From the NCBI GenBank assembly GCA_934699415.1, contig CAKUWO010000002.1, positions 1 to 64,000 on the forward strand: a DNA stretch of 64,000 nt, in the 5' to 3' direction. How positions within the stretch are numbered: the first letter of the stretch is position 1; each line of letters starts with the position of its first letter. This DNA is from an uncultured Erysipelotrichaceae bacterium (lineage in GTDB: Bacteria > Bacillota_I > Bacilli_A > Erysipelotrichales > Erysipelotrichaceae). Below, in pieces: positions 8,100-16,681 of this stretch. The notes under the pieces were generated by a model. The model ran no database searches. It was not told the origin of the DNA and saw only the letters and a list, made by a program, of their open reading frames with translations. Position numbers and translations under genes: made by a program.

Positions 8100-8840
8100 A
8101 TGCTAGAAGTAAAAAATATACATAAAAAGTTTATGGATGGTGAGATTCTTAAAGGTATAAATCTTAAGGTCAATAAAGGCGATGTTATATGCATCATTGG
8201 ACCATCAGGGGGTGGTAAAACAACCTTATTAAGATGCCTTAATTTTTTAGAAAGAGCTGATAGCGGCCATTATCTATTTAATGATATCGATAAAGATATT
8301 AAAGATATTAATAATAAGGATATTAACTATATCCGTAAACATCTTGGTTTTGTCTTTCAAAACTATAATCTTTTTAATAATAAAACTGCATTACAAAATG
8401 TAATGGAAGGTTTGATTGTTACTAAACATTTAAATTCAGAAGAAGCTAAAAAGATTGCCATCAAGGTTCTTGAAAAGGTTGGTTTAGGGGATCGTCTTAA
8501 TCATTATCCTAATGAATTATCAGGTGGTCAGCAACAAAGAGTAGGCATCGCTAAAGCTATTGCTATGGATCCTGATGTTATTTTATTCGATGAGCCAACA
8601 AGTGCTCTAGATCCAGAATTGATTGGTGAAGTTTTAAGTGTTGTACGTAATTTAGCAAAAGAGGGAAAAACAATGGTTATTGTTACCCATGAAATGAGTT
8701 TTGCTAAAGAAGTGTCAAACCACATTATATTTATGGATGGTGGTAAAATAGTAGAAGAAGGAAGCCCTGATGATATCTTTAGTTCTCCAAAAGAAGAACG
8801 CACAAGAAAATTCTTGCAAAGAATCATCGACCGCAAATGA
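8100..8840 (+). CDS. Amino-acid ABC transporter ATP-binding protein
   Basis: A 246-residue ATPase of the GlnQ/TcyN family that powers the importer encoded divergently. Walker A is GPSGGGKTT (34-42), the Q-loop FQNYNLF follows, the signature is [15 protein letters not shown], Walker B is [14 protein letters not shown] and the switch histidine is in VTHEMSFA. Full family length. Splitting the ATPase from its binding protein and permease around one operator region is somewhat unusual, and it allows both halves to be controlled together. The ribosome site is CTGAAAGGAT. Confidence 0.95.
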   Translation: MLEVKNIHKKFMDGEILKGINLKVNKGDVICIIGPSGGGKTTLLRCLNFLERADSGHYLFNDIDKDIKDINNKDINYIRKHLGFVFQNYNLFNNKTALQNVMEGLIVTKHLNSEEAKKIAIKVLEKVGLGDRLNHYPNELSGGQQQRVGIAKAIAMDPDVILFDEPTSALDPELIGEVLSVVRNLAKEGKTMVIVTHEMSFAKEVSNHIIFMDGGKIVEEGSPDDIFSSPKEERTRKFLQRIIDRK

Positions 8841-8954
8841 TTCATTCTTACATTTCATAATAAATTAATTTTTACTAAACGCTCTTAAAGCTTATATCTA
8901 TCACAATTTTTTAAATGCGTTATAGTTTCAAAATAAGTTAAGGCTATTCTGGTC

Positions 8955-8971
8955 TATAATGTTGTATACAA
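8955..8971 (+). promoter_or_regulatory. nrdD -10 box and start-site palindrome
   Basis: TATAAT at 8955-8960 with no good -35 box at the usual distance. TTGTATACAA, a perfect ten-base palindrome, sits at 8962-8971 over the expected transcription start. A regulator site is possible. The canonical NrdR box is not seen. Confidence 0.4.
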
Positions 8972-8987
8972 TAAGGGAGGAAGAGAT

Positions 8988-11192
8988 ATGAACGTTAATG
9001 TCATAAAACGTAGTGGCGAAGAAGTTGTTTTTGATATCGCCAAAATTGAAAATGCTATTACTAAAGCTCATGAAGCAACCAAGGATTCTCCTTTAGATGC
9101 TTCAAAAATCAAAGAAATTGCTGCTTTAGTAGCTGAACAATGCATTTCTTTAAAACGTTCTGTTGGAGTTGAAGAAATACAAGACATGGTTGAAAACGAA
9201 CTCATGAATGTTGGGGCTTATTTAGTTGCTAAAAACTATATTACCTATCGTTATAAAAGAGAACTCGTAAGAAAAGCTAATACAACCGATGCTAAGATTC
9301 TTTCTTTAATAGATCGTAATAATGAAGAAGCTAAACAAGAAAACTCCAATAAGAACCCTGTTGTAAACTCTACACAGCGCGACTATATGGCTGGTGAAGT
9401 TTCCAAGGACTTAACTAAACGCTTCCTTCTTCCTCAAGATATTATTGATGCTCACGAAAAAGGTATTATCCATTTCCATGATGCTGACTACTTCGCCCAA
9501 CCGATGCATAACTGCTGCCTCATTAACTTAGAAGACATGTTACAAAATGGTACTGTTATTTCAGGAACTAAGATTGAAAAACCACATTCATTCGCAACCG
9601 CATGTAATATTGCTACTCAAATTATTGCTCAAGTTGCATCTAACCAATACGGTGGTCAATCAATCACATTAGGTCATTTGGCACCATTTGTTGATATCTC
9701 AAGAAAAAAACATAAAAAACAGGTTACTGAAGAATTAGCTAATGTTGGCATTGTTGCTGATGAAGAAAAAATAAATCAGATTGCTGAAGAAAGAGTACGT
9801 CGTGAAATTGGTATTGGTGTTCAAACGATTCAATATCAGATCATCACTTTAATGACTACCAACGGCCAAGCACCATTTGTAACTGTATATATGTATCTTG
9901 ACGAAGTACCTGAAGGACAGACAAGAGATGACCTTGCATTAATTATTGAGGAAATGCTCAAACAACGTAAGCTTGGTGTTAAGAATGAAAAAGGTGTTTA
10001 TATCACTCCTGCATTCCCTAAGCTTATCTATACTCTTGATGAAGATAATATTCACGAAGATAGCCCATATTACTACTTAACTAAATTAGCAGCTGAATGT
10101 ACTGCTAAACGTATGGTTCCTGATTACATTTCAGCTAAGATGATGAAAGAATATAAAGGTGATGTTTATCCTTGCATGGGATGCCGCTCTTTCTTAACTC
10201 CTGACCGTTTCACTGATAATGGTATTGGCAATATCGCTAAAGCTGAAAACTATATTCCTGGTAAGCATAAATACTATGGACGTTTTAACCAAGGCGTTGT
10301 AACTATCAACTTAGTTGATGTCGCATGTTCATCAAATGGTGATTTAGAAAAATTCTGGAAGATTTTCGATGAGCGTTTAGATTTATGTTACAGAGCACTT
10401 ATGATTCGTCATAATCGTCTTAAAGGAACACCTAGTGATGTTGCACCAATTTTATGGCAATATGGTGCTTTAGCTCGTCTTAATAAGGGTGAAGTTATTG
10501 ATCCACTTCTTTATAATGGATATTCAACCATCTCATTAGGCTATGGCGGATTATGTGAATGCGTGCGCTATATGACCGGCTTATCTCATACAAGTGAAGA
10601 AGGTAAGAAGTTTGGTTTAGAAGTAATGCAATATATGAATGATGCTTGCGCTAGATGGAAGAAAGATACCAATATCGACTTCTCAGTATATGGAACACCA
10701 ATGGAAAGCACTACTTATAAATTCTCTAAGTGCTTACAAGAACGTTTTGGCATTATTAAAGGTGTTACTGATAAACCATATATTACTAACTCTTATCATA
10801 TTCATGTAACAGAAGAAATTAATGCTTTCGACAAATTAACTACCGAAGCTCAATTCCAGAAGTTATCACCTGGTGGTGCTATTTCTTATGTAGAAGTACC
10901 AAATATGCAAAACAATATTCCAGCTGTTTTAGCTTTAATGGAACATATCTATAACACCATCATGTATGCTGAACTTAATACTAAATCAGACTATTGCCAA
11001 GTATGTGGCTATGATGGGGAAATTGAAATCTTAGAAGATGAAAATCATAAACTATATTGGTGCTGCCCAAACTGTGGCAATACAGATCAAAATAAAATGA
11101 ATGTCGCTCGTCGTACATGTGGCTATATTGGTACACAATTTTGGAACCAAGGACGTACTGCTGAAATTAGAGAGCGTGTAATGCATCTATAA
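8988..11192 (+). CDS. nrdD: Anaerobic ribonucleoside-triphosphate reductase (class III)
   Basis: A 734-residue glycyl-radical enzyme that reduces ribonucleoside triphosphates to deoxy forms without oxygen. An ATP-cone (about residues 1-90, opening VNVIKRSGEEVVFD after the initiator Met) gives allosteric control. The active-site barrel includes CMGCRSFL. The C-terminus has a zinc site (CQVCGYDG and CCPNCGN) and the radical-bearing glycine G712 in RRTCGYIG. The ribosome site is GGGAGG. The activase gene nrdG starts two bases after the stop. Oxygen-sensitive DNA precursor supply fits an anaerobe. Confidence 0.97.
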   Translation: MNVNVIKRSGEEVVFDIAKIENAITKAHEATKDSPLDASKIKEIAALVAEQCISLKRSVGVEEIQDMVENELMNVGAYLVAKNYITYRYKRELVRKANTTDAKILSLIDRNNEEAKQENSNKNPVVNSTQRDYMAGEVSKDLTKRFLLPQDIIDAHEKGIIHFHDADYFAQPMHNCCLINLEDMLQNGTVISGTKIEKPHSFATACNIATQIIAQVASNQYGGQSITLGHLAPFVDISRKKHKKQVTEELANVGIVADEEKINQIAEERVRREIGIGVQTIQYQIITLMTTNGQAPFVTVYMYLDEVPEGQTRDDLALIIEEMLKQRKLGVKNEKGVYITPAFPKLIYTLDEDNIHEDSPYYYLTKLAAECTAKRMVPDYISAKMMKEYKGDVYPCMGCRSFLTPDRFTDNGIGNIAKAENYIPGKHKYYGRFNQGVVTINLVDVACSSNGDLEKFWKIFDERLDLCYRALMIRHNRLKGTPSDVAPILWQYGALARLNKGEVIDPLLYNGYSTISLGYGGLCECVRYMTGLSHTSEEGKKFGLEVMQYMNDACARWKKDTNIDFSVYGTPMESTTYKFSKCLQERFGIIKGVTDKPYITNSYHIHVTEEINAFDKLTTEAQFQKLSPGGAISYVEVPNMQNNIPAVLALMEHIYNTIMYAELNTKSDYCQVCGYDGEIEILEDENHKLYWCCPNCGNTDQNKMNVARRTCGYIGTQFWNQGRTAEIRERVMHL

Positions 11193-11194
11193 TC

Positions 11195-11716
11195 ATGTAC
11201 TACGGAAATATTAAAAAATATGATATTGCTGATGGCGAAGGTGTTCGTGTAACATTATTCGTTTCTGGATGTACTAACCATTGCAAAGGCTGTTTTCAAA
11301 AAGAAACTTGGAACTTTCTCTTTGGCAAACCATATACCGAAGATACTGAAAAAGAAATTCTTGATGCTTTGGATCATTACTACATCGCAGGTGCTACTTT
11401 CTTAGGTGGTGAACCGTTTGAATTTGAGAATCAAAAAGAACTTGCTAAATTGGCTGCCAAAATTAAAGAAAGATATCCTGATAAAACTATTTGGTCTTAT
11501 ACAGGTTTCACTTATGATGAAGATTTAGTCCCAGGTGGCAAAAGATATGGTGAATATACTGATGCTTTACTTGATAATATTGATGTCTTAGTTGATGGAC
11601 GTTTCATTGAAGAAAAGAAGAATTTAGCTTTAAAATTCAGAGGCTCTGAAAATCAAAGAGTTATTAACTTAAAAGAAACCAGAAAGACTGGCAATATCAT
11701 TAAATACTTACCATAA
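11195..11716 (+). CDS. nrdG: Anaerobic ribonucleotide reductase activating protein
   Basis: A 173-residue radical-SAM activase that installs the glycyl radical on NrdD. The 4Fe-4S cluster motif CTNHCKGC (C26, C30, C33, the CX3CX2C pattern) is near the N-terminus, and the SAM-binding GGEP motif appears in TFLGGEPFEFE. It begins two bases after nrdD with no separate promoter, so it is translationally tied to it. A strong terminator follows. Confidence 0.97.
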   Translation: MYYGNIKKYDIADGEGVRVTLFVSGCTNHCKGCFQKETWNFLFGKPYTEDTEKEILDALDHYYIAGATFLGGEPFEFENQKELAKLAAKIKERYPDKTIWSYTGFTYDEDLVPGGKRYGEYTDALLDNIDVLVDGRFIEEKKNLALKFRGSENQRVINLKETRKTGNIIKYLP

Positions 11717-11718
11717 AT

Positions 11719-11752
11719 AAAGGGCTTGGCATAATTGCCAAACCCTTTTTAA
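11719..11752. terminator. Bidirectional terminator after nrdDG
   Basis: AAAGGGCTTGGCA, loop TAAT, TGCCAAACCCTTTTT with one mismatch bulge. T-rich on both sides. It serves nrdG and the convergent C_GCAxxG_C_C gene. Confidence 0.85.
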
Positions 11753-12156
11753 AAGATATTATTTAATAGGTATTCATCAATTAATTCACAAGCTACTGTA
11801 ATACATTGTTCACAACTAGCTAAAGGATTACCTGTTTTAACGCCCTTTAACTCTTCGCATTTTATAGCACCATTCTTTTCCATAAATTTATTAACTAATA
11901 ATCGTGAATTAGATGCTACAAGGGCTTTAGATGATAAAGATGGATATTCAGAATTTAGTAGACCATTTAAGATAGCTGCAGCCACAAGCGCTCCACAACT
12001 TCCTTGCATATTAGCCATTCCTGTTCCTAATCCTTCACTTAACATTGCTAATAGTATAGGATCTCTTTTAGCTTCTTCACTATATGCTAAAAGAACAGCT
12101 TGAGCACAATTTCTGCCTTCTTTACGATGATTTAATGCAATCTCTGCTTTTGTCAT
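11749..12156 (-). CDS. C_GCAxxG_C_C family putative redox protein
   Basis: A 135-residue protein of the family named for its cysteine pattern. The early Cys is in RNCAQAVL (C17), the central GSCGALVAA carries C54, then CEEL and the late SCEQCITVAC cluster. Members are predicted to bind metal or take part in redox chemistry; the role is unproven. The ribosome site is weak (AAAGTGG). It lies after a terminator that ends the kinase-like gene, so it needs its own start of transcription. Confidence 0.85.
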   Translation of the reverse strand: MTKAEIALNHRKEGRNCAQAVLLAYSEEAKRDPILLAMLSEGLGTGMANMQGSCGALVAAAILNGLLNSEYPSLSSKALVASNSRLLVNKFMEKNGAIKCEELKGVKTGNPLASCEQCITVACELIDEYLLNNIF

Positions 12157-12170
12157 ATTACCACTTTCTA

Positions 12171-12197
12171 AAAAATAGTCTTTACAGACTATTTTTC
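12171..12197 (-). terminator. Terminator after the cytidylate-kinase-like gene
   Basis: AAAAATAGTC, loop TGTAAA, GACTATTTTTT on the minus strand. The stop codon TAG of the gene lies inside the stem. Confidence 0.75.
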
Positions 12198-12815
12198 TTT
12201 AATTTCAGGATATAAGCAATGAATATATTCTTTTAAGGCTTTAGTTAATTGTTTGATATTACGGTTAGTTGTATTAACGCATAAATCATATAACTCTGGT
12301 GAACCCCATTCACCATCACTTAAGATTTCACGACTCCTAGCGCGTGTTTTATCAATGCCTAATATCTTCTTACGTACTTCTTTAGGATTTGTATCTTCAC
12401 CCTCTTTTGCGCGCTCGATACAACGATTAATTCTTGCATCAATATCAGCATTCACAAAGATTTTAAATGGCTCATATTTTTCAAGAATAACATCGGCATT
12501 TCTTCCAACAATAATGCAATCTTTGCCAGCATTAGCGATTGATTCAATAACCTTACGCTGTGCTACCAATAATTCTGTTGGCTCCTGTTGCATAAATGAT
12601 ACTGCTGCAAAACTTCTGCCAAAAGTAAGAGGAATAGTCATAAAATCTCTATTTTCTAATACTTCTTCAACGTATTCTTTACTTAATGATTCATTATTAG
12701 CTACTCTAGCGATAATTTCATCATCATAATAATCAATATCAAGAAGGTCAGCTAAACGTTTACCAACTTCTCTTCCACCAGATCCAAATTCACGACTAAT
12801 GGTGATAATTTTCAT
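12189..12815 (-). CDS. Cytidylate kinase-like protein
   Basis: A 208-residue P-loop protein of the cytidylate-kinase-like family (PF13189 type), distinct from the normal Cmk. The P-loop is the variant SREFGSGGREVG at residues 7-18. Further on come VGRNADVIL and an arginine-rich lid (DKTRARSREI) that would contact phosphates. Members are common beside transport or regulatory genes in Firmicutes and their substrates are uncertain. The ribosome site is AAAGGAG. The SAM methyltransferase gene ends 51 bases upstream with no clear terminator between. Confidence 0.82.
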   Translation of the reverse strand: MKIITISREFGSGGREVGKRLADLLDIDYYDDEIIARVANNESLSKEYVEEVLENRDFMTIPLTFGRSFAAVSFMQQEPTELLVAQRKVIESIANAGKDCIIVGRNADVILEKYEPFKIFVNADIDARINRCIERAKEGEDTNPKEVRKKILGIDKTRARSREILSDGEWGSPELYDLCVNTTNRNIKQLTKALKEYIHCLYPEIKEK

Positions 12816-12866
12816 ATTTCATTCTCCTTTAAACATAGAATGTTTGTGTCTTAATTATAATACAAA

Positions 12867-13403
12867 TTAAAGTTTAGTTTTCTTTGCTTTAATAGCGAAT
12901 CGTTTTTTGCGTTCTTCAACAGCCATTTCAATATCACTAAATCCTGCTTCTTCTAAATATTCATTTATCTTAGGATCAAATTGATTATCTTTACGACCGC
13001 CAAGAAGAATATAGCCATTAGGTTTAATTACACGATAATATTCTTTTAAATCTTCAACCGTAGGTTTTCTTTTAAATATGGTTACAAGATCAAAGTTATC
13101 ATCACGATATGGTAAGCCAAATTTATCCATTAAACCTATTTCTAGACGCTTATTTTCAATAAATTCATGATTAAGTTTACTAGCATTACGTATCTTTTTT
13201 TCACTGCTAGTAATACCGCAAGCATCAGCTTTCTCAAATCTATTTAAAAGGAAGTAAAGATTATAACCATCACCTACTCCAATATCTAAAATACTTGTAG
13301 GCTCAAAATCAATTAATTCATAAGCCCATTTATGAGTAAGCGATTCATCGATGTGTTTCTTAATGGGAAATATATTAAATAGTGTTTTATATTTCGGTAA
13401 CAT
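12867..13403 (-). CDS. SAM-dependent methyltransferase (class I)
   Basis: A 178-residue small Rossmann methyltransferase. Motif I is SILDIGVGDGYNL, and LPYRDDNFDLVT and VIKPNGYILLGG match the later motifs of the UbiE/Methyltransf_11 group. The N-terminal IFPIKKHIDESLTHKWAYEL probably forms a lid. The substrate cannot be told. It follows the M24 peptidase gene by 10 bases with its own AGGAGG site, so it is in the tetR-peptidase-methyltransferase message. Confidence 0.82.
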   Translation of the reverse strand: MLPKYKTLFNIFPIKKHIDESLTHKWAYELIDFEPTSILDIGVGDGYNLYFLLNRFEKADACGITSSEKKIRNASKLNHEFIENKRLEIGLMDKFGLPYRDDNFDLVTIFKRKPTVEDLKEYYRVIKPNGYILLGGRKDNQFDPKINEYLEEAGFSDIEMAVEERKKRFAIKAKKTKL

Positions 13404-13413
13404 AAAATACCTC

Positions 13414-14499
13414 CTAATAAATAACTTCTAAATCATGAGTATAACTATTGAGTACCTCTACACCATCTTCAGTAATTAATACTAAATCTTCAATTCGAAC
13501 CCCAATTCCTTCTTCTAAAGAATAAATACCAGGCTCAATAGAGAAAATATTACCAACCTCAGTTAATTTATCATTAGCACTTGATACATCGCCAAAGTCA
13601 TGGTCTTCAATACCGATAAAATGACCTAAACGATGGGTAAAGTCTTTACCATATCCAGCTTCAGTAATAACATCACGAGCAACCTTATCAATATCACTTA
13701 ATTTTATACCAGCTTTGCAACTAGCGATTGCCTTTTCATTAGCTTCTCTTACTAAATTATAAATTTTCATTTGAGCTTCATTAGGCTCTTTCTTATAACA
13801 AAATACACGGGTCATATCGCTGCAATAATCTTCAACCACACACCCAACATCAAAAAGAATTAAATCCCCTTCTTTTAAGATTGTATTATCAGGCATATGG
13901 TGAGGATCTGCAGCATTCTTACCAAAAGCGACAATCGGTTCAAAAGAATAGCCACTAGCGCCAAGTGATTCATAGATACTAAGCATTTGATTTGCGATTT
14001 CTTTTTCAGTAATACCATCTTTTGGCAATTTCTTAAATTCAGCCATTGCTAAATCATTGATATGCGAAGATAGACGCATTCTTCTTTTTTCTTCTGCATC
14101 TTTACATGCTCGCGCTTCATCAATTGCATATGAGCCATTAATAAAAGCTTTAGCTAATTGATGATCGATTAATGGTAATAAGTAACGAGCAACTAAACTC
14201 TTATCAACAGCTAATGTTTCTTCTTTATCAATAACTTTTTCTAATACTTCAATAAGATTAGTATTGTCATTGATATAAATAACTTCTATTCCTAAATCTT
14301 CTTCAATTCTAAATAATTCATTTAGGAATAATACAGGCTCTTTAAAAGAGCTAATATATAAAGCTAAAAATCTTTCTCCAGGATAGAAATGTTTTTCTAA
14401 TAGATAATAGATTGCTTTAGGGTCACTCACTAACATCTGTTTAGTATTTTGTTTATTTAATTTATCAATAACTTTAATAAGTCTTTCTTTAATAAGCAT
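13414..14499 (-). CDS. Xaa-Pro dipeptidase/aminopeptidase (M24 family)
   Basis: A 361-residue M24B metallopeptidase that removes N-terminal residues before proline. The N-terminal creatinase-like domain (1-130) is followed by the pita-bread domain with all five metal ligands visible: D217 (LFDVG), D228 (SDMTR), H293 (LGHFIG), E322 (IEPG) and E337 (RIED). It overlaps the end of the tetR gene by 11 bases, so the two are co-translated. Its ribosome site is GGGAGGAAG. Cytosolic, with a likely nutritional role in peptide use. Confidence 0.93.
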   Translation of the reverse strand: MLIKERLIKVIDKLNKQNTKQMLVSDPKAIYYLLEKHFYPGERFLALYISSFKEPVLFLNELFRIEEDLGIEVIYINDNTNLIEVLEKVIDKEETLAVDKSLVARYLLPLIDHQLAKAFINGSYAIDEARACKDAEEKRRMRLSSHINDLAMAEFKKLPKDGITEKEIANQMLSIYESLGASGYSFEPIVAFGKNAADPHHMPDNTILKEGDLILFDVGCVVEDYCSDMTRVFCYKKEPNEAQMKIYNLVREANEKAIASCKAGIKLSDIDKVARDVITEAGYGKDFTHRLGHFIGIEDHDFGDVSSANDKLTEVGNIFSIEPGIYSLEEGIGVRIEDLVLITEDGVEVLNSYTHDLEVIY

Positions 14500-15088
14500 T
14501 TTCTTCCTCCCTATTTAAAGACGATGTTCCATGTCTTAATATCATTAATACGGTCTTGGCTTCTTCAATACTTAATTCACCTCTTGCATTACGATCTAAT
14601 AATTGACGTAAGATATGCACTCTAACTCTTGATATTGTATCGCGGGTAAAAGGAGTGAGTGATGGTGAATAATAATCAAGTTCTTCATTAAAGAGTGTGG
14701 TTAATTTCTCTTTAAATTCTTTAACAGCACCCTGATTTAAGTCATTACAGACAATACGCATGGCATCAGGATGTTTATCATTAAGAGCTAAAGCTTTATG
14801 AAGAATATGCATACTTTCATCTTCACTAATAAAACCTTTTTGTCTAAGATATTTCTTCCTTGAATTCATAATCTTAAAAACATCGTCAAATAATTCTTGT
14901 AGACAGGCTAAGAAAAGCTCCTCTTTGCCTTTAAAGAAGAAATATAGAGCACCAGTGGTTAACTTTGCATTTGCTACAATTTGTCTTAAAGAAGCATTAT
15001 CATAACCTTTATCTGCAAATTCTTTGCTAGCAGCATCGATAATCGCTCGCCTTGTGAGGTTGGTCTCAGTTCCTTTTTTTCTTGCCAT
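14489..15088 (-). CDS. TetR/AcrR family transcriptional regulator
   Basis: A 199-residue TetR-family repressor. The N-terminal helix-turn-helix runs from about residue 14 to 60, with ASKEFADKGYDNASLRQI and TTGALYFFFKGKEEL as the family hallmark. The C-terminal ligand domain is not recognisable to a ligand class. It is the first gene of an operon with the peptidase and methyltransferase. Its promoter carries a small palindrome over the -35 box, which suggests self-regulation. Confidence 0.93.
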   Translation of the reverse strand: MARKKGTETNLTRRAIIDAASKEFADKGYDNASLRQIVANAKLTTGALYFFFKGKEELFLACLQELFDDVFKIMNSRKKYLRQKGFISEDESMHILHKALALNDKHPDAMRIVCNDLNQGAVKEFKEKLTTLFNEELDYYSPSLTPFTRDTISRVRVHILRQLLDRNARGELSIEEAKTVLMILRHGTSSLNREEENAY

Positions 15089-15107
15089 AAGTTCTCCGTA
15101 TTTTATA

Positions 15108-15143
15108 ATTTTAAAGAGCTTTCATTTACATTACAACTATTGT
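15108..15143 (-). promoter_or_regulatory. tetR promoter with operator-like palindrome
   Basis: Minus strand -35 TTGTAA (15131-15136), 17 bases, -10 TAAAAT (15108-15113). ACAACTATTGT at 15133-15143 is a short palindrome overlapping the -35 box, where the TetR protein could bind. Confidence 0.65.
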
Positions 15144-15156
15144 TATCTAAACATAA

Positions 15157-15178
15157 AAAGAGCTAAAAAGCTCTTTAT
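15157..15178 (-). terminator. Terminator after the alpha/beta hydrolase gene
   Basis: AAAGAGCT, short loop, AGCTCTTT, then TTTT on the minus strand. It separates the hydrolase message from the tetR promoter. Confidence 0.75.
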
Positions 15179-16107
15179 TCTTCATACATTGCATCAATAT
15201 GCTTTATAAGCCAATTATAGATGTCTTCATAAACTACTTCTTTATTGTCTTCATTTAAAATTTCATGACGCATATCTGGATATAGTTTAATTTCAACATC
15301 TTCCATGCCGATATTTTTAAAGATGGTATAAGATCTTAAAACTCCTTTGCCATAGTCACCTACAGGATCGTCTTGTCCTGCTAAAAAGATTACTGGTAAA
15401 TCTGCTGGCATTTTAATAAGATTATTTTCATTTTGTTCATCTTCAATCGCTTTAAATAATTCAAGATAACCATTTAATGTGAAATCAATACCACAAAGCT
15501 CATCAGCAATGTAACGATCTATATTTGTATGACTTGCTGAAATCCAGTCAACATCAGTTCTTTTTTCAGTTTTGACATTATAAGTTCCAAAAGCAATCTT
15601 CTTAATTAAATCAGAGCGATAACGATCTCCTTTTACTTTAATAAGAGCTGAAGCTAATGATTTACCAGCCTTTAATGCTGCCTCTTCCTTATAACCAGAA
15701 CCGACAATAATAGCTCCATCGATATCATAATAGTTTTGAATATATTGTCTTAATAAGAAAGAACCCATAGAATGGCCTAAGAAATAGTAAGGATAAATAC
15801 CATATTTCTCTGTTGTTAAAAGCTGAAGTTGGCGTAAATCACCAATCACAAAACGATTACCTTCATCTCCGAAATAACCATAATCTTCTTCGCCATTAAC
15901 TGATAAGCCATGGCCTAAATGATCTTCACCAACGACCATAATATTTCTTTCATTTAACCATAAAGCGAAATCTTCATAGCGCAAGATATATTCTTGCATC
16001 CCATGAACTATTTGAACAATTGCTTCAATTTCATCCGGAATATAAGCAACCGCATGGATATTATGTATACCATCCATTGATGGATAATAGAATTCTTCTT
16101 TTCTCAT
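15175..16107 (-). CDS. Alpha/beta hydrolase (monoacylglycerol lipase/lysophospholipase-like)
   Basis: A 310-residue serine hydrolase of the Hydrolase_4 group. The nucleophile elbow is GHSMGS with S113, the acid is the Asp in GQDDPVGD and the base is the His in DMRHEIL. An oxyanion region HGMQEY sits near residue 35 and DHLGHGLS near 62, as in monoacylglycerol lipases. The lid region (about 130-190) is lysine-rich. The start is set at the ATG at 16107, one base after the rpiB stop and behind GAGGAAAG. An in-frame TTG 18 bases upstream is less likely. No signal peptide, so it acts inside the cell. Confidence 0.88.
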   Translation of the reverse strand: MRKEEFYYPSMDGIHNIHAVAYIPDEIEAIVQIVHGMQEYILRYEDFALWLNERNIMVVGEDHLGHGLSVNGEEDYGYFGDEGNRFVIGDLRQLQLLTTEKYGIYPYYFLGHSMGSFLLRQYIQNYYDIDGAIIVGSGYKEEAALKAGKSLASALIKVKGDRYRSDLIKKIAFGTYNVKTEKRTDVDWISASHTNIDRYIADELCGIDFTLNGYLELFKAIEDEQNENNLIKMPADLPVIFLAGQDDPVGDYGKGVLRSYTIFKNIGMEDVEIKLYPDMRHEILNEDNKEVVYEDIYNWLIKHIDAMYEE

Positions 16108-16108
16108 C

Positions 16109-16555
16109 TTAATTTCTTTCCTCAATTGCAGTAATCATATCCACTCTTCTTTGGTGTCTACCGCCTTCAAATTCAGCTTCTAAAAAAGTGTCAACAATCA
16201 TTTTAGCCAATTCGCTACCAACTACCCTAGCTCCAAATGCTAACATGTTGGCATTATTATGTTTGCGAGCCATTGAAGCACTATATGGCTCAGAACATAC
16301 AGCGCATCTTATACCTTTAACCTTATTAGCTGCTAATGAGATACCAATGCCAGTCCCGCATATAACAACACCTAAATCAACTTCTTTACCCTTAACAGCT
16401 TCAGCAACTCTTTCTCCTGCTGTTGGATAATCAAATGATTCATGACTATCAGTGCCATAATTAATTACTTCATAACCATATTTATCTATAATATGTTGCA
16501 TTATTTCATTTTTAAGTTCGACCGCAGAGTGGTCATTGCCAATACCAATTCTCAT
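16109..16555 (-). CDS. rpiB: Ribose-5-phosphate isomerase B
   Basis: A 148-residue RpiB/LacAB-family sugar-phosphate isomerase interconverting ribose 5-phosphate and ribulose 5-phosphate. GNDHSAVELK holds the substrate-binding Asp-His at residues 8-9, the catalytic cysteine is C66 in VICGTGIGIS, and HNNANMLAFGAR and EGGRHQRRVD complete the active site. Length and motifs fit RpiB, although LacA/LacB or allose isomerases look similar. It is the first gene of a two-gene unit with the hydrolase, preceded by AGAGGTGA. Confidence 0.92.
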   Translation of the reverse strand: MRIGIGNDHSAVELKNEIMQHIIDKYGYEVINYGTDSHESFDYPTAGERVAEAVKGKEVDLGVVICGTGIGISLAANKVKGIRCAVCSEPYSASMARKHNNANMLAFGARVVGSELAKMIVDTFLEAEFEGGRHQRRVDMITAIEERN

Positions 16556-16581
16556 AACTCATTCACCTCTCTTCTTATTAT

Positions 16582-16656
16582 ATATGTAAGTTTGTTTTTA
16601 TAAATATTTTCTTACATATTAGGCATATTGATTAAAATTATTCTCAGTGCGATAAT
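16582..16656. promoter_or_regulatory. Divergent promoter region between rpiB and the anion permease
   Basis: The plus-strand promoter is TTGATT (16628-16633), 17 bases, GATAAT (16651-16656), driving the permease. ATATGTAAG (16582-16590) and CTTACATAT (16611-16619) are perfect nine-base inverted arms 20 bases apart. They could be twin operator half-sites shared by both genes. Confidence 0.6.
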
Positions 16657-16681
16657 AGAAAAGTTCTATTAAGGAGATTAT

